Shown here piece by piece: positions 53,918-62,158 of a stretch of 64,000 bases of DNA. Made by a program: the position numbers and the translations under genes. The notes beneath the pieces were generated by a model. That model was not told where the DNA came from and did not search any database. It saw only the letters and a program-made list of their open reading frames with translations. This DNA comes from Methylophilus glucosoxydans. Its GTDB lineage: Bacteria; Pseudomonadota; Gammaproteobacteria; Burkholderiales; Methylophilaceae. How positions within the stretch are numbered: the stretch's first letter is position 1; each line of letters begins with the position of its first letter. The stretch spans positions 744,001-808,000 of the forward strand of contig NZ_JBHTJW010000002.1 in assembly GCF_042676145.1 (NCBI RefSeq). The letters run 5' to 3'.

Positions 53918-54040
53918 ACCGCATGCCCTGGTCTTTCAACTGGTAAAGGCCACCTGTTCGTGATCTGCCTCCTGAAGTGGGCCAGTTCGGCGACCGCTTC
54001 CGCACCCTCTGTGGCATGACGCCGCGCTTAGGAAGCCGTG

Positions 54041-54446
54041 ATGCATGGATATATCCAGAATTTTTATCAAGTCACTTTGATGAATACGGATTTCAGGATG
54101 AATACAGACTGCAGGCGGGTGGTATACACAGGACAGTATGGCCAGTTGCTTCTCGTCTCACTCAAACCGGGCGAGGAAACCGGCTTTGAAGGATAGATGC
54201 AAGACCAGTTTTTACGCGTGTAAAAGGGGGCACATCATCATCCATGGCTTCACCGCAGAAGTTGAACAAGGATACGCGATCATGGTGCCAGCCGGGGGCC
54301 ATCATCACCTGATCAATACGGGCAAACTGGACTTGAAACTACACAGCCGCTACTCGCCACCCAGTCATCAAGAGGGCACCGTCTGTCCTCTGCGCGTGTA
54401 TGCAGATGTCTCGAAGCTGCCCTTTGACGGGGGCACGACTGAATAA
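54041..54446 (+). pseudogene. Cupin-domain protein, broken by two stops and a frameshift
   Basis: The frame from ATG 54041 reads through YTGQYGQLLLVSLKPGEETGFEG, ending at TAG 54194-54196. It continues past it as MQDQFLRV, meets TAA 54218-54220, and shifts frame at a G run near 54227, then reads HIIIHGFTAEVEQGYAIMVP and VPAGGHHHLINT to FDGGTTE and the stop at 54446. This follows the small cupin family whose members end FDGKTTE. Two nearly identical 18-base copies (ATGAATACGGATTTCAGG-like) at 54078-54113 also look like a local duplication. The two conserved cupin strands are in separate frames, so no functional product is expected. Confidence 0.72.
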
Positions 54447-54562
54447 GCCAGACCGTGTTAGCTAGCGAACAAACAGCCCCTAGCGTGCCCGGTAGACTGC
54501 AAAGACTGGCTGTTGAATTTCCAATGGCCAGACACAGATCGACCCCATAAAGGATTTACGCC

Positions 54563-54766
54563 ATGTCAATTTCCAATCAAGCCAGTGGATTACATCAACA
54601 AGCAGCGACTGATCATGAAGCGGCCGCCAAACATCATCTGAATGCATCAGAGAGCTATCATAAAAATAATGTTTCAGAAGCCAAAGAAAGTGCAAAAAAA
54701 GCGATGGAAGCCTGCAACTCGGCCCAGCAGAAAACGCAGTCTGCCTGCAATTGCCATGAAAAATGA
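54563..54766 (+). CDS. Small His/Ala-rich protein with a cysteine-rich end
   Basis: A 67-residue hydrophilic protein. Residues 8-50 form an amphipathic helix rich in H, A, E, K and Q; the C-terminus holds three cysteines (EACNSA and SACNCHEK). The ATG follows AAAGGATTT. It resembles short His- and Ala-rich stress-induced proteins, but I cannot name a family. It lies among pseudogenes of stress proteins. Function unknown. Confidence 0.55.
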   Translation: MSISNQASGLHQQAATDHEAAAKHHLNASESYHKNNVSEAKESAKKAMEACNSAQQKTQSACNCHEK

Positions 54767-54795
54767 GTCAGGCATTTATGCAATGCTGACCGCAA

Positions 54796-54817
54796 CAATC
54801 CCGCTTAGGCGGGATTG
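54796..54817. repeat. Perfect hairpin CAATCCCGC/GCGGGATTG
   Basis: Nine-base perfect stem with TTAG loop, 30 bases after the small His/Ala-rich gene. No T run follows on either strand, so a terminator role is weak. Confidence 0.45.
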
Positions 54818-54904
54818 CTGACGCTGGTGTCTCCGTATGCGGCCAACTGGCGATACGACGGATACTGCTTATGTTTATGCACGCGCTTGTGAAAGGCCCA
54901 TGCC

Positions 54905-55123
54905 ATGCGCTTTGATCATCAGCCCACCACACAGTTAATCCGCATCTTGAAGGCCGGATTGGGCTTCAAGCTTAACCGCCGGCAACGCTCCGCACACGAG
55001 ATCGCACAACTGGATCAGATTGCGCACACCAGCGGCGCGCACATTACCTGGATAGAGCCACAGGCACGGACTGCTCGGGCAGCGCCCGACGAATGCCATC
55101 AGTCAATGGCAAAAGAACATTGA
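54905..55123 (+). CDS. Hypothetical 72-residue protein
   Basis: A small basic protein. The N-terminal part (TTQLIRILKAGLGFKLN, then EIAQLDQIAHTSGAHITW) looks like a compact alpha/beta element; the C-terminus is rich in A, R and H. The ATG follows AAAGGCCC by about eight bases. I recognise no family. Because it lies in a decayed stretch, it may be a remnant. Confidence 0.4.
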   Translation: MRFDHQPTTQLIRILKAGLGFKLNRRQRSAHEIAQLDQIAHTSGAHITWIEPQARTARAAPDECHQSMAKEH

Positions 55124-55230
55124 GTGTGCCAATCTCCCGGTTAAATCAATGGCTTGATCTGCATTGATCGGTGGTTACGACCAGATGAAAAATGAATTGG
55201 TTTTTCATGCGGCCTGGAGGCGGACGCTAT

Positions 55231-55540
55231 TCATTGCTGCCCCTGGCTTTGTGCATGCAGATAAGCCCGCCAACCGCCAAAGCACGAGATATCCGTGGCG
55301 GTTGCGCTGGCGTAGGCTTCACACAAAAAACCGGCCACTTGTTGGCCATCTTGCAGCGTAAGGGTGCCAAAGCCGAGCGGGGCCGGGGCGCGGTGGGTGA
55401 AAGCCGGCCAGGTGGTAGAGTTTGTAGTCGGCCGAGGTATGGGTGGCGCGCACAAAAATGGCTTGCAATGCCAGCAGTTGCGGGTTGAGTGGCAGGCCTT
55501 GCATATGCGCGCCGCAGACGGCAACTTCTATCATGGACAT
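55231..55540 (-). pseudogene. Allophanate hydrolase C-terminal domain gene, disrupted by deletion
   Basis: The separate frame begins at ATG 55540 with MSMIEVAVCGAHMQGLPLNP and VRATHTSADYKLYHLAGF, which match the start of the allophanate hydrolase C-terminal domain. After about 48 codons it leaves frame. The adjacent frame supplies PAPLGFGTLTLQDGQQVAGF and LCEAYASATATDISCFGG, the end of the same domain. Roughly 30-35 residues expected between these halves (through the EVW segment) are missing, and the junction (55395-55415) is a C/G-rich microhomology. The ATG has a good ribosome site (AAGGAAA) and lies 28 bases after the amidase gene, so before the deletion this was a real split gene. Confidence 0.72.
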
Positions 55541-55568
55541 GCGGGTTTCCTTGTATTTTTTAGCGCGG

Positions 55569-56897
55569 TTAGCGGCCTAGCCGTTGCGCCAGTTCAAGCA
55601 GCGCAAGGTCATGAAAAGCCGGTGCGCAGAGCGTAATGCCAAACGGCAGGCCGTTGTGCTGGAATCCGGCCGGGAGGGCGATAGCAGACAAATCCAGCAG
55701 GTTCATAAAGTTGGTGTAATAGCCCAGGTTGCTATTGGTCTGGATCGGGTCCTGTTCCACTTCTTCTATGGTGTAAATCGTGCCTGCCGTCGGCGTGACC
55801 AGCAGGTCAACCTCATCCCAGCATTGCTGGGCCTGCGCCTGGTTGGCTTTGAGCTGGTATAGCGTGGCATAGGCGTCGGCTGCACTGAATTTGCTGGCCC
55901 CCTGAATGATGCTACGCGTTACCGGGTGCATGGCCTCTGCGTGTGATTCAATAAAGGGCCGGATGGCGGCATAGCGCTCGGCGACGATGGCGCCCTCATA
56001 AAGCAAGCGCGCCGTGTTGAGAAACACCGAAAAATCTATTTCGACGGCTTGCCCGCCTATCGCAGTCAGTGCTTGTACGGCGTGGGCAAACAACGCGGGC
56101 GTCTCGGGGTTGCCAAAAAAATTCAGTTGCTCAGTCCGGGGCACGCCAAAGCGAAAGCGGGGTGGAAAAGAATGTACTGCTTGCGCGGGTGCCCGCCGTG
56201 AATAGGCATCCTCGTGGTCTTCTCCTTGCGCGACTTGCAACACGGCGTGTGCCTCTTCGGCGGTACCGGCAAAAATAGAGACGCAATCGAGTGAACGGCA
56301 GGCCGGCACCACCCCATGCGTGCTAAGCAGGCCGCAGGTCGGTTTGATGCCAACCAGATTGTTAAACGCGGCCGGGATCCGTCCAGAACCTGCCGTGTCT
56401 GTGCCCAGACTAAAACTGGCCATGCCCAGCGCAACTGCCACGGCAGAACCCGAACTGGAGCCGCCGGAAATGTAGTCAGGGTCAATGCTGTTTTTGCAGG
56501 CGCCATACGGCGAGCGTACGCCGACCAGGCCGGTGGCAAATTGATCAAGGTTGGTTTTACCGACCGGGATCGCCCCCGCGGCAATCAGTTTTTTGACCAC
56601 CGTGGCATGTTGGTCGGCCGTGTAGGCATAGTCCGGGCAAGCGGCCGTGGTCGGATATCCGGCCAGGTCGATATTATCTTTGATGGCAAACGGGATGCCG
56701 TACAAAGGCAGGCTGGTTGGGTCCATCGCCTCCAGTTGGCAGGCGTAGATCAGCATCTCTTCCAGGTTGACCCGGTCAATCCAGACATGGTGCGTATCCT
56801 CGGCATGGATTTTTTCTGCCAGCTGCCGGACCAGCTGGCTGGGTTTCAGGCTGCCAGCGCGATAAGCGGCGCTCAGATGCGAAATGTTCAAATTCAT
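55569..56897 (-). CDS. atzF: Allophanate hydrolase, amidase domain only (AtzF-like)
   Basis: A 442-residue amidase-signature protein with the Lys-Ser-Ser triad: lysine in FAIKDNIDLAG, serines in SGGSSSGSAVAVA and GTDTAGSGRIPAA. The substrate-loop text (PTTAACPDYAY, SLDCVSIFAG) matches allophanate hydrolase closely. Normal AtzF has about 600 residues with a C-terminal domain fused on; here the protein stops after the amidase and the C-domain is a separate, damaged frame downstream. The amidase alone can hydrolyse allophanate to dicarboxyamine, so partial function is possible. I chose ATG 56897; a longer frame runs into the permease gene. Confidence 0.85.
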   Translation of the reverse strand: MNLNISHLSAAYRAGSLKPSQLVRQLAEKIHAEDTHHVWIDRVNLEEMLIYACQLEAMDPTSLPLYGIPFAIKDNIDLAGYPTTAACPDYAYTADQHATVVKKLIAAGAIPVGKTNLDQFATGLVGVRSPYGACKNSIDPDYISGGSSSGSAVAVALGMASFSLGTDTAGSGRIPAAFNNLVGIKPTCGLLSTHGVVPACRSLDCVSIFAGTAEEAHAVLQVAQGEDHEDAYSRRAPAQAVHSFPPRFRFGVPRTEQLNFFGNPETPALFAHAVQALTAIGGQAVEIDFSVFLNTARLLYEGAIVAERYAAIRPFIESHAEAMHPVTRSIIQGASKFSAADAYATLYQLKANQAQAQQCWDEVDLLVTPTAGTIYTIEEVEQDPIQTNSNLGYYTNFMNLLDLSAIALPAGFQHNGLPFGITLCAPAFHDLALLELAQRLGR

Positions 56898-56940
56898 GTG
56901 GGGCAGGGCTCCGGTGTGGGTCAGGGTGGCTGGCACGGGG

Positions 56941-58503
56941 TTAGTGCTGGCTGCTGAGGCCGGTGGGCAAGGCCTCAATGCGCGCATATTTACTGCTTAG
57001 CCACAGCATGATCGCCACCACCAGGTAACTGGCGGCAATCGGCAGCGATTGGCCAATGCCGATCGCCTCGCCATGCATGAGGCCGAAAAAAGTAAACAGC
57101 GCCGCTGCCAGTGCAAAGCCAGCAGCTTTTGCCAGTTTGCGGTCTATGACCAGGGCGGCAATCGCACCCAGCATCAATCCGCCTAAAATGGCGCCACCAC
57201 CCAGCACCTCCAGCCCATGGTAGAGCACGCCCACCTGGCCGAGTTTATCCAGCCCCAAAGTGGCGGCATTGGTGCCAGCGACGGCGAGGACGTTGTCAAT
57301 TTGCAATTTTCCCCAGGCCGCAACATGTGGCAAAAAGGCCAGAATAATGGCAGGCGCGTGGCTCTTGGGCGTTTCTTGAAACGCTTGTGCGCCAATCAGC
57401 ATGCCGATATAGAGCAAGATAGGCGAAATGGCGACCACCGGAATCAATGAGGCCATGAGGGCGATGATGCCCAGCCAGGAAAGCAGCAAAACAATGACGC
57501 CGGTCGCGGCTGAGTAGCCGATGCGGCCGCCCATGGCCTTCCAGCCGGGATGCCCAATGTAGACCGCATTGATAAATGGGTTGCCCATCAGGCAGCCAAT
57601 CAGGCTGATCACGCCGTCGGCCGTCAACACCCTTGTTGTCGGAAAGCTGTCGCCCCCTGCCGCTGCGCTCTCAACATTGTCCATTGCCTCAACCAGGTCA
57701 TAAATACCAAACGGGATGGCGGTCACCAGAATCACACCTAAAAATTCAAAGCCTGAAAACACATGGTTGAGGGCGGGTAGCGGGATGGAAAAGCCAAAGT
57801 TGGCAAGGGCGGCGCTGACGTTATTCAGGCTCATGTGGGCATAATCGAGCCCGAACAGGTGAGAACCCCAGGCGATGAGCGTCCCGGCGGCAATCGCCAC
57901 CAGCCCGGCCGGGATGCCTTTGAAATAGCGCACGCCGCCAAACCAGCTGGCCAGAATAATGGCGAAGCAGACCACGCCGACCATGGGCGTCATGAACATC
58001 TCCAGCGCCGGGCGCAAACTGATAAACGCGACGGAGACGCCTGCCAGCGTGCCCAATAATGCGGCACGTGGGGTGATTTTGCGGATCACCGGCGCAATAA
58101 AGCCGCCCAGCATCAGCACAAAGCTCTGGATAAATACCCAGGCCAGTCCGGCCTCCCAGCCTTTGACCGGGTCGCCACTGGCCAGCGAGATGGGCAACAT
58201 GATCACAAACACCACCACAAACATGTGCGGTACGCTGACGCCTGAAGGCAGCGCACACACATCATTGCGACCGGTCTGCCTAGCGAGTTGATAGGCGAGC
58301 CAGGCATAATACATGGTGCTCAGAAACAGCATGAGCCCGGTGGCCGGCAAGATGCGGCCGAACACCATCTCATCCGGCATTTTGAGCACAAACCTGAGCA
58401 GGCCGGTGAGCACCAGCAGATTGACCAGAATATTGGTGCCAAAACCAAAGAGCGCGTTCCAGTCGCCCGGTGACCAGAGTTTGATGCCTGAAGCGGTTTT
58501 CAT
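56941..58503 (-). CDS. NCS2-type (AzgA-like) permease
   Basis: A 520-residue membrane protein with about 12-14 segments. It follows the NCS2 plan: ALPSGVSVPHMF in an early helix, FGIYDLVEAMDNVESAA near the middle and the substrate-helix segment GNPFINAVYIGHPGW. NCS2 carriers take up purines, pyrimidines and related ureides. The genes around it suggest a ureide-like nitrogen compound (biuret or a carboxylated derivative), which is inference. The ATG at 58503 follows GAGGAGAATCCCC. Confidence 0.85.
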   Translation of the reverse strand: MKTASGIKLWSPGDWNALFGFGTNILVNLLVLTGLLRFVLKMPDEMVFGRILPATGLMLFLSTMYYAWLAYQLARQTGRNDVCALPSGVSVPHMFVVVFVIMLPISLASGDPVKGWEAGLAWVFIQSFVLMLGGFIAPVIRKITPRAALLGTLAGVSVAFISLRPALEMFMTPMVGVVCFAIILASWFGGVRYFKGIPAGLVAIAAGTLIAWGSHLFGLDYAHMSLNNVSAALANFGFSIPLPALNHVFSGFEFLGVILVTAIPFGIYDLVEAMDNVESAAAGGDSFPTTRVLTADGVISLIGCLMGNPFINAVYIGHPGWKAMGGRIGYSAATGVIVLLLSWLGIIALMASLIPVVAISPILLYIGMLIGAQAFQETPKSHAPAIILAFLPHVAAWGKLQIDNVLAVAGTNAATLGLDKLGQVGVLYHGLEVLGGGAILGGLMLGAIAALVIDRKLAKAAGFALAAALFTFFGLMHGEAIGIGQSLPIAASYLVVAIMLWLSSKYARIEALPTGLSSQH

Positions 58504-58537
58504 GATGGGGATTCTCCTCAAATGGCGGGATGCCTGA

Positions 58538-59221
58538 TTATTTTTGCAATGCGTTGACCAGTGGCTGGCTATCGGTGACCCAGCCAAAAATCGCGCCTTG
58601 GGCGGCAAACATGCGCAGGCTGACGGCGTGAAATTCGGGGTGGTATGAGGCGCAACAATCGCCAGGAATCAGGCAACGGAAACCGCGGTCATTGGCTTCG
58701 CGCACCGTGGTATGCACGCAGACTTCGGTCGTCACGCCACAGACAATCAGCGCTTCAATGTTGCGCTTGCGTAATAGCAGTTCGAGGTCGGTGGCATAAA
58801 AGGCGCCTTTGCCAGGCTTGTCGATAATGGGTTCGCCAGCGATGGGTGAGAGCGCCGGGATAATCTCGTGCCCCGGTTCGCCACGGATCAGGATACGCCC
58901 CATCGGCCCCTGATCGCCGATGCGCAATTTTGGCGCGCCCCGGTCCACTTTGGCTGGAAAGGCGTCTGACATGTCTGGTCGGTGGCCTTCACGGGTATGG
59001 ATTACCAACATGCCCTGCGCCCTGGCTGCCGCCAACACGGCCTGGCAGGGGGCAATTGCCACTTTGAGCAAACGCACATCATTGCCCAGACTTTGCCCAA
59101 AGCCCCCTTCTTCAATGAAGTCGCGTTGCATATCGATGAGCATGAGTGCAGTGCGTGCGGGATCAAAGACAAAAGCTTCGGGCGTGGCTGGGACGGTGAC
59201 TGTTTGCAGGGTGGAGATCAT
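58538..59221 (-). CDS. biuH: Isochorismatase-like cysteine hydrolase, biuret hydrolase type
   Basis: A 227-residue cysteine hydrolase. The triad is Asp in LIDMQRDF, Lys in DKPGKGAF and Cys in GVTTEVCVHTT. The stretches HTREGHRPD, RILIRGEPGHEIIP and REANDRGFRCL match my memory of biuret hydrolase BiuH from Rhizobium. BiuH converts biuret to allophanate and ammonia, which fits the allophanate hydrolase downstream. The symbol is by similarity; related enzymes on other ureides are possible. The start is set at ATG 59221, only a few bases after the predicted transcription start, so its leader is very short; an ATG at 59245 is an alternative. Confidence 0.8.
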   Translation of the reverse strand: MISTLQTVTVPATPEAFVFDPARTALMLIDMQRDFIEEGGFGQSLGNDVRLLKVAIAPCQAVLAAARAQGMLVIHTREGHRPDMSDAFPAKVDRGAPKLRIGDQGPMGRILIRGEPGHEIIPALSPIAGEPIIDKPGKGAFYATDLELLLRKRNIEALIVCGVTTEVCVHTTVREANDRGFRCLIPGDCCASYHPEFHAVSLRMFAAQGAIFGWVTDSQPLVNALQK

Positions 59222-59231
59222 CTGGAATGAC

Positions 59232-59267
59232 TTTATAAAATGCATCAATGTATACAACAAAGCAAAT
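59232..59267 (-). promoter_or_regulatory. biuH promoter with GntR (FCD) operator TGTATACA
   Basis: On the minus strand TTGTTG, 17 bases, then TATAAA (59237-59232). The spacer contains the palindrome TGTATACA (59249-59256). The identical eight-base core, in the same TGTATACAACAAA context, lies ahead of atzG (61397-61404). FCD-subfamily GntR repressors bind sites of this type. Confidence 0.65.
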
Positions 59268-59406
59268 CACATGCCTGAGTTGCGTTTATGCCTGGTTGGA
59301 AAAAAGGCTTTTAAAACAAGGGAATTCTTGTTTAATCTGCTCGGCGAGGATGCGGAAAATCAGCCAGTGCTCGCCAAAAGAGTGCGGCTCGCACCAAGCG
59401 AGCGCA

Positions 59407-59775
59407 TTAGTCCGGCATCAGGGACACATGCGCCGCTGCGATTTTCCAGCCTTGTTCAGTGCGTATCCAACTCTGGCTTTGCCGGCCAGTGCCATTGTCG
59501 CGCCTGAACTCGGTGCTGGTGTTGGCATAGTCATGGCCATAGGTGGTGATGACTGTATTAAACAGGGTGCGTGGCGGCGGGGGCGTGCGTTGTTTTCTGA
59601 AGGCGACAATCTGCTCCCAGCCATACAGGTTTTCGGCAGCGCCATAGCGCACGGCGAGGGGGCTTTGCCAAAAGAAATGGATCAGGGCTTGTACGTCATT
59701 GTTGACCAGGGCACGTTCGTAGTCAGCAAATACCGCGGTGACTTCGGCGAGGACAGGGGGATGATTAATCAGCAT
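59407..59775 (-). CDS. atzH: AtzH/DUF3225 family protein
   Basis: A 122-residue SnoaL-fold protein of the DUF3225 (AtzH/HpxZ) group. It has the VFADYERALVNNDVQALIHFFW, VRYGAAENLYGWEQI and RQSQSWIRTEQGWKIAAAHVS segments. In the revised cyanuric acid pathway AtzH works on 1,3-dicarboxyurea to give allophanate; the homologue HpxZ belongs to the oxalurate pathway. It follows atzE by 14 bases. Confidence 0.82.
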   Translation of the reverse strand: MLINHPPVLAEVTAVFADYERALVNNDVQALIHFFWQSPLAVRYGAAENLYGWEQIVAFRKQRTPPPPRTLFNTVITTYGHDYANTSTEFRRDNGTGRQSQSWIRTEQGWKIAAAHVSLMPD

Positions 59776-59789
59776 GGGTCACCTCTGTA

Positions 59790-61139
59790 TCAGTTTCTAA
59801 CCACGGGAGACTGGCAGACTGACAACGACTGTAAATGGTGTGCCAGTTGCAGCAGCTGCGCCTCCTTGCCGGGCGCACCTATCAGTTGTACCGCAATCGG
59901 CAGCTGGCCGGGCAAATGCACAGGCACCGCGACGACAGGCAAGCCAATAAACGAAATCGGCTGGGTAAACATGCCCATGTTGGGTCGCAACGGCATACGG
60001 TTGCCGTTGATCACCATGTCTTCTTGCCCTAGCGGTTGTGCACAGCAAGGGGTGGCCGGTGCAATCAGCACATCCGTGCTCGCAAACACTTGCATGGCCT
60101 GCTCAAAAAACCAGCGCCGCAGGCGTTGTGCCTGCAGATACCAGGCGGCTGGTAGCGTGGTGCCTGCCGCCAGCCTGGGGCGGGTCAGCGGGTCAAAGTC
60201 AGCGGCCTGCATTCGCAAGCGGGTCAGGTGGCGGTTGCCGCCTTCGCTAGCGGTAATCAGATAGGCGGCTGAGCGGGCGCGCGCCACTTCGGGTAACTCG
60301 ACCACTTGCGTCACCTGCAAGGCCTTGCACACGGTGGCGACGGCGGCCTGTGCTTGCGCATCGCCTTGCTCAAAATAGCCACCCAGTCGGGCGAGGCGTG
60401 GCGTGTCTGAGACTAATCGTGGCGTTGAGTCCGCGCTGGTGTTGCCTTGCAGCACGTCAAAGCAAAGCGATAAGTCTTGCGCGGAGCGCGCAAAAATCCC
60501 GGCATGATCAAAACTGTGCACAAACGGAAACATGCCTTGTAAGGAGAGGGCGCCATAGGTTGGTTTCAAGCCAAACAAACCGCACATTGACGAGGGCACC
60601 CGTACGGAGCCATTGGTGTCTGAGCCTAGCGTCAGTGGCACCAGCCCGGCAGCGACGGCGGCGGCTGAGCCGCCGGACGAGCCACCAGCGCTACGCGTCG
60701 GATCATGCGGATTGCGGGTGGGGCCAAAATGGTGGTTTTCAGTAGTGAAGCCATAGGCATACTCATCCATATTGAGCGCGCCGAGCAAGATGGCTCCCGC
60801 TCTTTGCATGGCCTGCACCAGCTGCGCATCAGTGCTGGCGGGGGCATGACTTTGGTTGATTTTGGCCCCGGCCAGGGTAGGCAACCCGGCAATATCAAAC
60901 AGGTTTTTCACCGCATACGGCACACCCGCCAACGGTGGCAAGCGCTCGCCACGGTCACGTGCCGCATCCACGGCCGCGGCCTCTTGCAACGCACGCCCCG
61001 CAGTTACGGTGGTAAAGCTGTTGTAGCGGCCATCATGGCGCGCAATGTCGGCCAGCGCCGCCTCGGTCACGCGCAGGGCTGAGACGGTTCCCAGGCGGAT
61101 TGCGTTGGCAATCTCGATTGCATTCTGACTTCCATCCAT
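59790..61139 (-). CDS. atzE: AtzE-like amidase (1-carboxybiuret hydrolase type)
   Basis: A 449-residue amidase-signature enzyme with Lys in YAVKNLFDIAG and serines in AGGSSGGSAAAVAAG and GSDTNGSVRVPSS. In cyanuric acid degradation AtzE, with its small subunit AtzG, removes nitrogen from 1-carboxybiuret. The gene lies five bases after the AtzG-like gene, the usual order. An HpxY-like role on oxalurate is the main alternative. Confidence 0.83.
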   Translation of the reverse strand: MDGSQNAIEIANAIRLGTVSALRVTEAALADIARHDGRYNSFTTVTAGRALQEAAAVDAARDRGERLPPLAGVPYAVKNLFDIAGLPTLAGAKINQSHAPASTDAQLVQAMQRAGAILLGALNMDEYAYGFTTENHHFGPTRNPHDPTRSAGGSSGGSAAAVAAGLVPLTLGSDTNGSVRVPSSMCGLFGLKPTYGALSLQGMFPFVHSFDHAGIFARSAQDLSLCFDVLQGNTSADSTPRLVSDTPRLARLGGYFEQGDAQAQAAVATVCKALQVTQVVELPEVARARSAAYLITASEGGNRHLTRLRMQAADFDPLTRPRLAAGTTLPAAWYLQAQRLRRWFFEQAMQVFASTDVLIAPATPCCAQPLGQEDMVINGNRMPLRPNMGMFTQPISFIGLPVVAVPVHLPGQLPIAVQLIGAPGKEAQLLQLAHHLQSLSVCQSPVVRN

Positions 61140-61144
61140 GGCGC

Positions 61145-61345
61145 TTAGCTCGCTGCCTGTGGGCGAAACTCTGGTGCGGGCTCAATGTGCTCGTCCAGCG
61201 GCCAACTCATGACGCGTTCGGCATGGCTGAATAGCAGGCGGTAATGTTGCGTGGTTTGCAGCAGGTCCTGTTCGTCAAGCGTGATACCCTGTAATTGCAA
61301 TTGGCTGGCAACAAATGCCGGTGTGATTTCGGTGTCTTGTAGCAT
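61145..61345 (-). CDS. atzG: AtzG-like small subunit (DUF4089)
   Basis: A 66-residue protein with a helical hairpin pattern: ITPAFVASQLQLQGITL, then LLQTTQHYRLLFSHAERVMSW, and a Pro-rich tail. It matches DUF4089/AtzG, the small partner that positions AtzE like a GatC. Starting at ATG 61345 gives the family length. A TTG at 61357 has the better ribosome site (GGAG six bases ahead) and would add four residues. It begins the upstream transcription unit. Confidence 0.75.
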   Translation of the reverse strand: MLQDTEITPAFVASQLQLQGITLDEQDLLQTTQHYRLLFSHAERVMSWPLDEHIEPAPEFRPQAAS

Positions 61346-61395
61346 GGCGTGTGACAAAGCAAACTCCTTGGTGAGGTTTTTTTTGATATGCAATA

Positions 61396-61405
61396 TTGTA
61401 TACAA
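61396..61405. promoter_or_regulatory. GntR operator ahead of atzG
   Basis: Perfect ten-base palindrome TTGTATACAA upstream of atzG, sharing TGTATACAACAAA with the biuH promoter. It probably lets the adjacent GntR regulator control both units. Confidence 0.65.
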
Positions 61406-61459
61406 CAAAAGCCAAGCAAGTGCCGTACCAGTGCGGCGGACTGGGTGGGTTTCAGGCGG

Positions 61460-62158
61460 TCAGGCAGAGGGGGTGGATAAGAACTTTTGCCGCGCCAAGG
61501 CAGTCAGCGTCAGGGTTTTGGCGAATTCTCGACTGCGCTGGATATGTCGCTTCATGGCTTGTTTGGCCTTGGTCGTGTCGCGCTCTTTAATGAGCTGCAG
61601 TATCTCATAATGCTCTTTATAGGTGCGCTGGCTGCGATTGTCAGCGTTCAGGTCCAGGCGACGAATGACGCGGATGCGGTGGTTAATGTTTTTTAAAATC
61701 GAGGCCAGCACCGGTTTGTCACTGGCTAGCGCCAGCCCGACATGAAAAGACTCATCTTTTTCACCAAGGTCTATACCCATCTGTAATTCCGCATCATGCT
61801 TCTCCGGCTGCCACAGTGCCATCATCTGCTCCACTTGCTTGTCACTCATGGCGTTGACCGCAGATTCGACGATGAGCAACTCCAGAGCGATGCGTGCCTC
61901 GTAATACTCCATCAGTTCGTTCACATCCAGCTCACGGATAAAGCAACCCTGCTTGGGACGTATGCTCAAAAAACCCTCTATTTCCAGCCGTTGCAACGCC
62001 TGCCGGATCGGCGTGCGGCTGACACCAAACATCTCTGCCAGCGCCAGTTCGGTAATGCGCGTGCCCGGATAGAGCTCAAAAGAAATAATTTTTTGCTTGA
62101 GCTGGCTATACAAAGCGTCGACAGTAGAGCTTTTTGCAGGTTTTTCTTTTTTGATCAT
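61460..62158 (-). CDS. GntR-family regulator, FCD type
   Basis: A 232-residue regulator with an N-terminal winged helix (about 8-75: ITELALAEMFGVSRTPIRQA, LEIEGFLSIRPKQGCFIREL) and an all-helical FCD ligand domain (about 85-215) with metal-binding-type D/H positions, for instance in GEKDESFHVGLA and RTYKEHYEIL. Members usually respond to the substrate or first product of the neighbouring pathway. The two TGTATACA sites nearby are its likely operators. Confidence 0.9.
   Translation of the reverse strand: MIKKEKPAKSSTVDALYSQLKQKIISFELYPGTRITELALAEMFGVSRTPIRQALQRLEIEGFLSIRPKQGCFIRELDVNELMEYYEARIALELLIVESAVNAMSDKQVEQMMALWQPEKHDAELQMGIDLGEKDESFHVGLALASDKPVLASILKNINHRIRVIRRLDLNADNRSQRTYKEHYEILQLIKERDTTKAKQAMKRHIQRSREFAKTLTLTALARQKFLSTPSA

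Noticed and set aside
53977..54040. Frame fragment with DRFRTLCGMTPRLG read as an AraC remnant
   Set aside because: The similarity is limited to a few residues and no helix-turn-helix precedes it.
54796..54817. Hairpin considered as a second attC site
   Set aside because: It lacks the R and L boxes of attC; it is a plain nine-base stem.
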